NCBI GenBank assembly: GCA_018434325.1
Contig: JAHDPO010000033.1
Span: 1-50,771 of the forward strand
DNA length: 50,771 bases
Source of the DNA: Clostridia bacterium
GTDB taxonomy: Bacteria; Bacillota; Peptococcia; DRI-13; UBA5745
Direction: 5' to 3'
The position numbers were made by a program, and so were the translations under genes. Below the pieces are notes generated by a model. It was not told the origin of the DNA, did not search any database, and worked only from the letters and a program-made list of their open reading frames with translations. Shown here piece by piece: positions 16,098-23,628 of the stretch. Numbering within the stretch: the first letter of the stretch is position 1; the number at the start of each line of letters is the position of its first letter.

Positions 16098-17348
16098 TTG
16101 TTTAATGAATTTGATTTCTACCCCCTCAAAGGACAGCCCTACTTTGACAACGAAAAATACTGGGTTTCCCCCTTAAATTTTCTGGAAGAAAACCTGGCCC
16201 CTTACCCGGAGAAAGTACTGATCCACGACTGCACCCTGCGGGATGGCGAGCAAACGCCGAAAGTTTATTACAGCAAGGCGGAAAGGATTCGCATTGCCCG
16301 GCAGCTGGATGAGCTGGGGGTAGACCGGATCGAGATCGGCATGCCTATCATCTCCCAGGAATTGCGGGACGCCATTAAAGAAGTGGTCAAATTGAACCTG
16401 CAATCCAAGGTGGTGGCTTTTGCCCGGGCCCATCCCGACGACGTCCGCTTAAGCGTGGAATGCGGCGTTGAGCATATCATTATTGAGCACACCGTCAATC
16501 CTTACCTCTGCAAATACGCGTATAACCTGGACCAAGAGCAGCTTTGCCAGCGGGTCTACGACAACGTTCTTGCCGCCAAGAAAGCCGGCCTTTGGGTAAA
16601 CTATATGGGCTGGGACTTCTCCCGCACACCGCTGGAATACAGCCGCAAAGCCTATCAAGCGGCTATTGACGCCGGCGCTTCCGCCATCACCATCGTGGAT
16701 ACCTTTGCCGTAGCCACGCCCAAAGCCATCGGTTATGCCGTTAAGCAATTCCAGCAATGGTTCCCCGATGTGATCATCGAGTTTCACGTCCACAACGATT
16801 TCGGCATGGGCATGGCCACCGCTTTAGCCGCCGTGGAAAACGGCGCCACCATTATCCATACAGCCATGAACGCATTAGGGGAACGCACCGGCAATCTGGC
16901 CACGGAAGAAGTGGCCACTACTTTCGGCATTCTGATGGGCGGCCGCACCAACGTCCGGTTGGAGAAGCTGGCGGCAACCTCCCAGGTTGTCAGCGATATT
17001 ACCCAGATTTATCCCAACGTGAATAAGACCGTATTCGGCAAAAACTGTTTTGCCATTGAATCCGGCGTGGTCAGTCATTATACCAACGCTTTGCGGAATG
17101 TGGGCTTCAAACCCATTGCTTACCCTTATTTGCCCGAGGTAGTAGGCAGAACGGAAAGAGATTTCCTTATCGGTTCCTTAAGCGGCCGGCTGACTATTGA
17201 GTATTATCTGGAGAAAAACAAGATTAAAGCGACTCCCGAAGAGCAGGAGAAAATTTTGGCCGCAGTAAAAGACGAATGCATTATCCGGCGGACCCTTCTG
17301 GAAGAAGAAGAACTGGTAGCTATCGCAATAAAAATCTTAAATAAATAA
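16098..17348 (+). CDS. HMGL-like (LeuA/homocitrate synthase family) aldolase or synthase
   Basis: TIM-barrel enzyme of 416 residues in the DRE-TIM metallolyase family. Motifs are HDCTLRDGEQ (about 43-52, the catalytic Arg-Asp pair), the barrel glutamate region RIEIGMP (about 76-82) and the metal-binding HVHNDFGMG (about 230-238). NALGERTGN (about 259) marks the synthase-type C-terminal loop of the isopropylmalate/homocitrate subgroup. It lacks the LeuA regulatory domain. The reaction is either condensation of acetyl-CoA with a 2-oxoacid or the reverse cleavage; in a catabolic operon cleavage is plausible. The TTG start at 16098 follows AAAGGAGG by eight bases. The N-terminal 35 residues before the barrel are unlike LeuA and could help define a subfamily. 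Confidence 0.85.
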   Translation: MFNEFDFYPLKGQPYFDNEKYWVSPLNFLEENLAPYPEKVLIHDCTLRDGEQTPKVYYSKAERIRIARQLDELGVDRIEIGMPIISQELRDAIKEVVKLNLQSKVVAFARAHPDDVRLSVECGVEHIIIEHTVNPYLCKYAYNLDQEQLCQRVYDNVLAAKKAGLWVNYMGWDFSRTPLEYSRKAYQAAIDAGASAITIVDTFAVATPKAIGYAVKQFQQWFPDVIIEFHVHNDFGMGMATALAAVENGATIIHTAMNALGERTGNLATEEVATTFGILMGGRTNVRLEKLAATSQVVSDITQIYPNVNKTVFGKNCFAIESGVVSHYTNALRNVGFKPIAYPYLPEVVGRTERDFLIGSLSGRLTIEYYLEKNKIKATPEEQEKILAAVKDECIIRRTLLEEEELVAIAIKILNK

Positions 17349-17370
17349 GATAAAAAAGGACGGTCGGGAA

Positions 17371-18522
17371 ATGAAAGCATTACAAACCAATTATGGCTCC
17401 CTGGACCTACGTTCTCCCATCATTTTAGGCTCCTCCGGCATTACGAAGGCTTACGAAAACATCAAAAGAGCCGATCAATACGGAGCCGGCGCCGTGGTGC
17501 TCAAAACAAAATTCCAGGAGCCCCTGATGGCCCACAGCCCTACTCCCCGCTTCACCATTATCCACCGGGGCGGCAAGGGCTATGCTTCCACTACCAATTT
17601 ATCTTATGAGCAAGGATACGAGTTTGCCATTGACGACTATTGTGAGGAAATCCGCCGCTGCAAGCAGGATTTTGCCATAAAAATTATCGCCAGCATCGGC
17701 TGCAGCACGCTGGATTACTGGCAGGAATGGGCCAAAAAGGTGGAGCAGGCCGGGGCCGACGCCATAGAAATGAACTTATCCTGCCCCCACAGCGATTATG
17801 TGATGGGCCGGCTGGGTCAGATCAACGAAATGGTAAAGCAGGCAATGCCGGCAGTCCGCCAGGCCGTATCCATACCGGTATTCAGCAAAATGACGCCGCA
17901 GCTGGAAAATCCCCTGGTTACCGCCAAGGTCATGGAGGAAAGCGGTTCCTGCGGCGTGGTGGCCTTCAGCCGCTGCCTGGGCCTTGATCTGGATATTGAC
18001 AGCCAAACCCCCATCCTCCATGGCGGTTATGGCGGCCATGGAGGTCCCTGGTCCATCCACTATGCCCTGCGCTGGATTTCCAGCATGTATCCCCATCTGC
18101 ATATTCCGATCAGCGGCTGCGGCGGCGTAGTGGAATGGCAGGATATTGTGAAATACATCCTCTGCGGCGCCACTACCGTTCAGGTCTGCTTTCTCGTCTA
18201 CACTTACGGCTATGGAGTAATCGAGCAGCTTAATCAGGGCCTGGCCCGGTATATGGATAAGCATGGCTATGCTTCCATTGAAGACTTCCGGGGCAATATC
18301 GTACCGAAGATTAAAGGCCTAACCCAAGTGGACCGGGAAAAGACCTTAATCGCCAAAGTTGAGGAGCCGGCCTGCATAGGCTGCAAACGCTGTACGGATA
18401 TCTGCATCTATGACGGTATCGATTTTAACGGTAAGAAAGCCTTTATCAACGAAAAGTGCGACGGCTGCGGCTTATGCCCCTACTTCTGTCCCAAGGGGGC
18501 CATCCGGATGGTTCATAAATAA
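17371..18522 (+). CDS. PreA/dihydroorotate dehydrogenase-like flavoprotein with two 4Fe-4S clusters
   Basis: A 383-residue FMN barrel of the dihydroorotate/dihydropyrimidine dehydrogenase family. NLSCPHSDY (about 133-141) and the FMN phosphate loop SGCGGV (about 248) are visible. The C-terminal ferredoxin part has CIGCKRCTDIC (about 333) and CDGCGLCPYFC (about 361), two 4Fe-4S motifs. This is the layout of PreA, which normally partners the NAD-binding PreT; no PreT is present, so electrons may come from ferredoxin. It could reduce or oxidise a C=C bond in a cyclic intermediate. It begins 22 bases after the aldolase. Pyrimidine reduction is possible but unsupported by its neighbours. Confidence 0.85.
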   Translation: MKALQTNYGSLDLRSPIILGSSGITKAYENIKRADQYGAGAVVLKTKFQEPLMAHSPTPRFTIIHRGGKGYASTTNLSYEQGYEFAIDDYCEEIRRCKQDFAIKIIASIGCSTLDYWQEWAKKVEQAGADAIEMNLSCPHSDYVMGRLGQINEMVKQAMPAVRQAVSIPVFSKMTPQLENPLVTAKVMEESGSCGVVAFSRCLGLDLDIDSQTPILHGGYGGHGGPWSIHYALRWISSMYPHLHIPISGCGGVVEWQDIVKYILCGATTVQVCFLVYTYGYGVIEQLNQGLARYMDKHGYASIEDFRGNIVPKIKGLTQVDREKTLIAKVEEPACIGCKRCTDICIYDGIDFNGKKAFINEKCDGCGLCPYFCPKGAIRMVHK

Positions 18523-18543
18523 ATAAACGGAAGGAGATTTTTC

Positions 18544-18891
18544 ATGCCTATTGTCAAAGGCGCAGAATTACCCTGGGAACAAGCTTCCGAGAAATTGAAA
18601 ATTAAATATTTACTGAAACAATATGCTCTGGAAAAGGGCCCGGCGGACGTGGGCATTGCCAACTGGGCAAGTGGTCAGGCCGGCGCCCTGCACATCCACG
18701 ATAATCATGACGAAGTCTATATCGTATTGCGGGGCAAGGGGAAAGTCAGCTTTAACGGTGAAGAGCATATTGTGGAGCCGGGGGATATGATGCACGCCAA
18801 ATCCGGCGACGTCCACGCTACTGTTGAGGGCTTATCGGCGAAGGGCATTGATGTATTTTATGCCTTGCTGCCGGTAAAAAAGGAGGCTTGA
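18544..18891 (+). CDS. Small cupin-domain protein
   Basis: Single cupin barrel of 115 residues. Cupin motif 1 is HIHDNHDEVYIVLRGKG (about 51-67, metal ligands His, His, Glu) and motif 2 is PGDMMHAKSGDVHA (about 80-93). It could be a metal-dependent isomerase, epimerase or a small-molecule sensor; the motifs do not distinguish these. It sits tightly between the PreA-like and dehydrogenase genes with AAGGAG upstream, so it is part of the pathway unit. Confidence 0.85.
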   Translation: MPIVKGAELPWEQASEKLKIKYLLKQYALEKGPADVGIANWASGQAGALHIHDNHDEVYIVLRGKGKVSFNGEEHIVEPGDMMHAKSGDVHATVEGLSAKGIDVFYALLPVKKEA

Positions 18892-18895
18892 AACC

Positions 18896-19951
18896 ATGAA
18901 GCAGCAGCCCAGCAGGCCTGAGAAACGAAAAATGGCGGTGGTGGAAAAAGCCGGCCAGGTCAGCTTTCAGGAATTTGACCTGGCCCCTCCCAGCCCCCAT
19001 GAAATTCTACTAAAAACCTGTTACTCCGCAGTTTGCGGCAGTGATCTCCATTTATACCATGACATCCACCCCTTTATCAAAGCCCCCTGCACCATCGGCC
19101 ACGAATTATCCGGCCGGGTGGTGGAAATAGGCAGTTCCGTCAAGGGTTTTGCTCTTGGCGACCTGGTGGCGCCGGAGCCTGTTTTGGTCTGCGGCAGCTG
19201 CAGTTATTGCCAAAAGGGCGATTACCACATGTGCAACGATATCTCCTATCAATACCGCCGGGGTCAGGCCGGCTTTGCCGATTATTTTCTGGTGGACGCC
19301 CGTTGGGCCCACAAGGTGCCGGAAGCCGTGGGGGAAAAGGCGGCCGCCCTGATCGAGCCTTTGTCCGTAGCTATTCACGGCGTAAGAAAGACCGGCAACC
19401 TTTTGGCCAAATCCGTTGCGGTAATCGGCGCGGGGCCCATCGGCGCCTTAGCCGCCCATATCTGTCAGCTGGAGGGGGCCAGCAAGATCTGGCTCATCGA
19501 TCGCAACAGCAAAAAACTGGAGACCGCAACTCGGCTGGTGACGGCGGCGGAAGGCGTCAATACCGCGGAAAAGGACGCTGTGGAAACTGTTTTAGCCGCC
19601 ACCGGCGGCCAGGGCTGCGACGTGGTAATCGAATGCACCGGCAGTGAAGAATGCGCCGTTCACGCTTTGAATATGGCGGCTAAAATGGGCGGCATCCTGC
19701 AAATGGGCATCAGCACCCGGCCTTTTTCCCAATATCCTTATGCCCGAATTTTGCAAAAGGAAATCACTTTATGGGGTTCTCAAGGATACTGCTTTGATTT
19801 TCAGCGGGCTATCGCTCTGTTGACCGCCGGAAAATTGAATTTGCAGGCTTATATCACCCATGAGTTTGCCAGCCGGGATATTGCCAAGGCTTTTGCCCTG
19901 GCCGCCGACCCCTTGACCGACAGCATGAAAATCATTTTATCCTACGAATGA
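18896..19951 (+). CDS. Zinc-dependent medium-chain dehydrogenase 1
   Basis: MDR-family alcohol/polyol dehydrogenase of 351 residues. The catalytic zinc site is in CGSDLH (about 47) and GHELSGRV (about 69). The structural zinc site is CGSCSYCQKGDYHMC (about 97-111), all four cysteines present. The nucleotide-binding motif is VIGAGPIGALAA (about 175). It resembles sorbitol, threonine or inositol-type dehydrogenases that oxidise a secondary hydroxyl with NAD(P)+. Its AAGGAGG SD overlaps the end of the cupin gene and only four bases separate them. It is distinct from the second dehydrogenase downstream, so the pathway probably has two alcohol oxidation steps. Confidence 0.92.
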   Translation: MKQQPSRPEKRKMAVVEKAGQVSFQEFDLAPPSPHEILLKTCYSAVCGSDLHLYHDIHPFIKAPCTIGHELSGRVVEIGSSVKGFALGDLVAPEPVLVCGSCSYCQKGDYHMCNDISYQYRRGQAGFADYFLVDARWAHKVPEAVGEKAAALIEPLSVAIHGVRKTGNLLAKSVAVIGAGPIGALAAHICQLEGASKIWLIDRNSKKLETATRLVTAAEGVNTAEKDAVETVLAATGGQGCDVVIECTGSEECAVHALNMAAKMGGILQMGISTRPFSQYPYARILQKEITLWGSQGYCFDFQRAIALLTAGKLNLQAYITHEFASRDIAKAFALAADPLTDSMKIILSYE

Positions 19952-19976
19952 TCCGTCTCCGCAGACAGGAGGATTT

Positions 19977-21647
19977 ATGAGGGAAAATTTCGCGAAGCAA
20001 TATTATACCAAGCAGTTTTATACGGGCAAAACCGCGGCTCACCGCCGGGCTGTTTATAAAGGAATGGGCTTCACCGACGAGGATCTCAGCCGGCCTTTAG
20101 TGGCGATTGTAAACACTTACAGCGAAGTCTGCCCCGGCCATATGCATTTGCAGGCCCTGGTTCGCAGCGTCAAAGACGGCGTCTGGCAGGCGGGCGCCAC
20201 ACCTATGGAATTCTCCACCATCTCTCAGTGCGCCACCCAGGTGCTGGGTTTGGAGGGCATCCGTTACGATCTGCCGGCCCGGGAATTGATAGCGCTGGAT
20301 ATCGAGACCATCGTAGCCACCCAGCTTTTTGACGCCATGGTGATCGTCACCACCTGCGACAAGACCATCCCCGGCGCTCTTTTGGGTGCAGCCCGCCTCA
20401 ATATTCCAACAGTGATCGTGCCCGGAGGCGTTATGGCTGCCGGCTCCATCGACGGCGGCGAGGCTTCCCTGGCGGATTTGGACGAGAAAGTATTCAGCGG
20501 TAAAATCCACCAGATGCCGGAGGAAGAGATTAAGCTCTGGGAGGATCAGGTGATTCCCGGCTGCGGCGCTTGCCCCATTATGGGCACGGCCAATACCATG
20601 CAATGTCTGGCGGAGGTGCTGGGCGTCGCCCTGCCCGGTTCCGCCACCAAGCCGGCAGGCTCCGGGGAGCAGCGCCGTTTGGCCAAGCAAGCCGGCTATG
20701 CTATCGTCCGGCTGATTGAAGAAGGCAAAACCTTTACGGATATCGTCACTCCGGCTTCCATGCACAATATGCTGGTCGCAGCTATGTCCATCGGCGCCGC
20801 TTCCAATTCCGTTCTCCATATTCTGGCCCTCAGCCATGATTTGCGCTATGAAGAAACCATAAACCTGGAGGCCATTGCCGCCATCAGCGCCAAAACCCCT
20901 TGTATAGCAGACGTCAAACCCGTAGGCCAGTATTACCTGCCCCATCTGGAACGGGCCGGCGGCATGCCGGCAGTGATGGGAGCTGTAATCGATCAATTGG
21001 ATATCCGCTGCACAAGCGTCTCCGGCCAATCGGCGGCAGAAATTGCCGAAGCCGGCAAGACTGCCTATGAGCGCAGCCGCTCCTCTATCCTCCGTTCCCG
21101 GGAAAATCCGGTAATGGAGCAAGGCGGTATTGCGGTGCTAAAGGGTAATTTGGCCAAAAGCGCCCTGGTTCGCATGTTTGCCCACAGCAAAAACACATTT
21201 ACGGGCAAAGCCAAGGTTTTTGACTCCCAAAGCCAGGCCATGGCCATGATCGCCGCCGGCGAAATTAAGAAAGGCGATGTAGTGGTATTGCGCTTTATGG
21301 GTCCCCGGGGCGGCCCCGGTATGCCCGATTGTTTTGGGGTAGCCGGCGCCATCGTGGGAGCCGGGCTGGAAACAGATGTGGCCGTAATTACCGACGGCCG
21401 TTTTTCCGGCTTTGCCCGGGGTATAGGCGTCTGCCAGATCAGCCCGGAAGCAGCCCTGGGCGGCCCCTTAGCCCGGATACAGGACGGCGACGAGATTATC
21501 ATCGATACTAAGGCCGGCTTGCTTCAAAATAACGCAGCCGATTTTGACCGGCGGCAGCCTGTGCCCTGTCCGCCCCGGCAGGAAAAAGGAATTTTGCATA
21601 TATACGCCCGGATCGCCGGCCAAGCCGACAGCGGCGCCAGGCTTTAG
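19977..21647 (+). CDS. IlvD/Edd-family dehydratase
   Basis: Iron-sulfur dehydratase of 556 residues that removes water from a 2,3-dihydroxy acid to give a 2-keto-3-deoxy acid. Cluster and active-site cysteines are seen in TTCDKTIPGAL (about 121-131) and GCGACPIMGTANTM (about 194-207). The C-terminal ITDGRFSG segment (about 469) is typical. The best-known members are dihydroxyacid dehydratase, phosphogluconate dehydratase and sugar-acid dehydratases. No valine/isoleucine genes are nearby, so a sugar-acid or related polyhydroxy acid substrate is more likely. Start ATG 19977 follows AGGAGG. Confidence 0.92.
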   Translation: MRENFAKQYYTKQFYTGKTAAHRRAVYKGMGFTDEDLSRPLVAIVNTYSEVCPGHMHLQALVRSVKDGVWQAGATPMEFSTISQCATQVLGLEGIRYDLPARELIALDIETIVATQLFDAMVIVTTCDKTIPGALLGAARLNIPTVIVPGGVMAAGSIDGGEASLADLDEKVFSGKIHQMPEEEIKLWEDQVIPGCGACPIMGTANTMQCLAEVLGVALPGSATKPAGSGEQRRLAKQAGYAIVRLIEEGKTFTDIVTPASMHNMLVAAMSIGAASNSVLHILALSHDLRYEETINLEAIAAISAKTPCIADVKPVGQYYLPHLERAGGMPAVMGAVIDQLDIRCTSVSGQSAAEIAEAGKTAYERSRSSILRSRENPVMEQGGIAVLKGNLAKSALVRMFAHSKNTFTGKAKVFDSQSQAMAMIAAGEIKKGDVVVLRFMGPRGGPGMPDCFGVAGAIVGAGLETDVAVITDGRFSGFARGIGVCQISPEAALGGPLARIQDGDEIIIDTKAGLLQNNAADFDRRQPVPCPPRQEKGILHIYARIAGQADSGARL

Positions 21648-21667
21648 TCAGGATCGGAGGGATTACT

Positions 21668-22777
21668 TTGGAAAAGGCCTATGCAATGGTGCTTAAGCAA
21701 TTTGGCGGCCCCCTGGAATGCCGGGAATTCCCCAAACCCCAGCCGAAAAATAAGGAAGTATTGATCAAAGTCATCGCTTGCGGTATCTGCGGCTCCGACG
21801 TCCATGTATGGAAAGGTGAGGATAAACGTTCCCGGCTGCCCATGATCCTGGGCCATGAAGGAATCGGCATAATTGAGGCTCTGGGCGGCGAAGAAAAGCA
21901 GGATATTATGGGCCGCTCCCTTCGCGAAGGGGATGTAGTGGTTTGGAACCGGGGGGTCAGCTGCAAAGCCTGCTATACTTGCCTGGTTAAGCGGCAGTTC
22001 TATCTTTGCCCCAGTCGCTGGACTTATGGATTTTCCAAATCAATTGATGATTATCCTTTTTTAAACGGCGCCTATGCCTCCCATATTCTGCTGACCCCGG
22101 AGACGGAAATTATCCGGATTGAGTCCCGGGAAAAAGCCGGAGATCAGGATTACGCACCTTATGCCTCCCTTTGCTGCGCCGGCACCACCACAGCCTGCGC
22201 CTTTGAACAGGTAAAGCCGGAGTCGGGCCAGCAGGTGGTGATCCAAGGACCGGGTCCCTTGGGCATTTACGGCGTATTGTTCGCCCGGGAAGCCGGCGCC
22301 AAAACCATCATCGTGGTGGGAGGTACCCCGGAACGCCTGGCCCTGTGCCAGGAGGCCGGCGCCACCCATGTGATCAACCGCTGCCAAACTCAAGCAGCGG
22401 AAAGGCTGGATTTGATTAAAGAGATCACCGGCGGCCAAGGGGCCGACGTGGTCTATGAAATGGCCGGTACTTCGGAGGCTGTCCAGGAAGGCGTCGGCTA
22501 CTTAGCTCCGGGAGGCACCTATGCCTCGGCCGGTGTCGCGGTGGATACGGGAGAGATCCCCATCAACTGGTTCCGGGATGTAGTGCGGAAAAACGCCCGT
22601 ATCCAAGGAATTTGGGTGGGCGACGGCAAAAACACCTGGCAGGCCCTGGAGGTCTACCGCCGGCATAAGTCTTTGCTGGATAAAATGATTTCCCACCGCC
22701 TGCCTTTAACCGAAGCTCACAAAGCCTTGCAGATGATGGAGGGAAAAGAAGTGATCAAGGCCTTGCTGATCCCTTAA
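21668..22777 (+). CDS. Zinc-dependent medium-chain dehydrogenase 2
   Basis: Second MDR dehydrogenase, 369 residues, only distantly like the first. It has CGICGSDVHVWKG (about 38-50), GHEGIGII (about 63), the structural zinc cysteines in CKACYTCLVKRQFYLC (about 99-114), and a GPGPLGIYG cofactor loop (about 194). The second half carries GADVVYEMAGTSEA (about 260-273). It may act on a phosphorylated or acidic alcohol; the substrate is unknown. The TTG start at 21668 follows CGGAGGG by about seven bases. It is 20 bases downstream of the dehydratase. Confidence 0.9.
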   Translation: MEKAYAMVLKQFGGPLECREFPKPQPKNKEVLIKVIACGICGSDVHVWKGEDKRSRLPMILGHEGIGIIEALGGEEKQDIMGRSLREGDVVVWNRGVSCKACYTCLVKRQFYLCPSRWTYGFSKSIDDYPFLNGAYASHILLTPETEIIRIESREKAGDQDYAPYASLCCAGTTTACAFEQVKPESGQQVVIQGPGPLGIYGVLFAREAGAKTIIVVGGTPERLALCQEAGATHVINRCQTQAAERLDLIKEITGGQGADVVYEMAGTSEAVQEGVGYLAPGGTYASAGVAVDTGEIPINWFRDVVRKNARIQGIWVGDGKNTWQALEVYRRHKSLLDKMISHRLPLTEAHKALQMMEGKEVIKALLIP

Positions 22778-22839
22778 GGAAAAGATACGGTAAAATGGAT
22801 TCCGTAGAATAGCATAGGCTCCATGAAAGGGGAATAGTG

Positions 22840-23622
22840 ATGGCACAATATGAAAATATTTTTTATAGCAAGGAAAGGGGTATTGCTTATATTGTCTTTA
22901 ACCGTCCTAAGGTATTGAATGCCTTGAACCGGGCCGTATTTGAGGAACTGAAAGAGATTCTTGACGATCTCTGCGCCGATAAAGAAACCCTGGCGGTGAT
23001 CGTCACCGGCCAGGGTAAGGCCTTTGTAGCAGGAGCAGACATTGCCGAGATGAGGCAATACACCCCCGCAGAAGGCCGGGAATTTGGTTTATTTGCTCAG
23101 GAGCAGCTAAACCGCCTGGAGAATTTGCCCAAGCCGGTAATCTGCGCCATCAACGGCTACGCTTTGGGCGGTGGCCTGGAAGTAGCCCTGGCCTGTGACA
23201 TCCGCATCATAGCAGCAGGCGCCAAAGTAGGCCAGCCGGAGACGGCCTTGGGTATTTTTCCCGGGTTCGGCGGCGCCCAGCGCCTGCCCCGGCTGATCAA
23301 TCCCGGCAACGCCAAGTACTACATCTACACCGCCGAACACATTTCTGCGGAGCGGGCCTATGAAATGGGCCTGGTCCAGGAGGTGGTGGCTTTGGAGGAA
23401 TTGCTGCCCCGCTGCCAAGCCTTAGCGGAAAAAATCATAGCCAATGCTCCCGTAGCTGTGCGTCTGGCCAAGCAAGCCATCAACGAAGGCATGAACATGG
23501 GCCTGCGTCCGGCCCTGCAATATGACGCCGAAATCTTCGGCGCTCTGTTTGGTACGGAAGACCGCATCAACGGCATGGAAGCTTTCCTGGCTAAGCGCAA
23601 GCCGGAATTCCAGAATCGCTGA
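22840..23622 (+). CDS. Enoyl-CoA hydratase (crotonase)
   Basis: Crotonase-fold enzyme of 260 residues. Oxyanion-hole segments are AGADIAEM (about 65) and ALGGGLEVALACDI (about 107-120). Both catalytic glutamates of true hydratases are present, one in GGGLEV and one in GQPETALG (about 131-138). It hydrates an enoyl-CoA and is the only obviously CoA-dependent enzyme of the operon besides the aldolase-like protein, implying that the pathway ends in CoA esters. The ATG at 22840 is favoured over the preceding GTG because AAAGGGG is seven bases upstream. The gene ends six bases from the convergent histidine kinase gene, leaving no room for a terminator. Confidence 0.93.
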   Translation: MAQYENIFYSKERGIAYIVFNRPKVLNALNRAVFEELKEILDDLCADKETLAVIVTGQGKAFVAGADIAEMRQYTPAEGREFGLFAQEQLNRLENLPKPVICAINGYALGGGLEVALACDIRIIAAGAKVGQPETALGIFPGFGGAQRLPRLINPGNAKYYIYTAEHISAERAYEMGLVQEVVALEELLPRCQALAEKIIANAPVAVRLAKQAINEGMNMGLRPALQYDAEIFGALFGTEDRINGMEAFLAKRKPEFQNR

Positions 23623-23628
23623 TCGCTA

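Noticed and set aside
20097-21122. 341-codon minus-strand ORF
   Set aside because: Antisense to the IlvD/Edd gene; Gly/His-rich translation typical of opposite-frame artefacts.
14003-23622. Anaerobic phloroglucinol or pyrimidine degradation cluster
   Set aside because: The cyclase and PreA-like genes hint at either, but the other genes do not fit and key partners (PreT, pyrimidine hydrolases, typical reductases) are missing.
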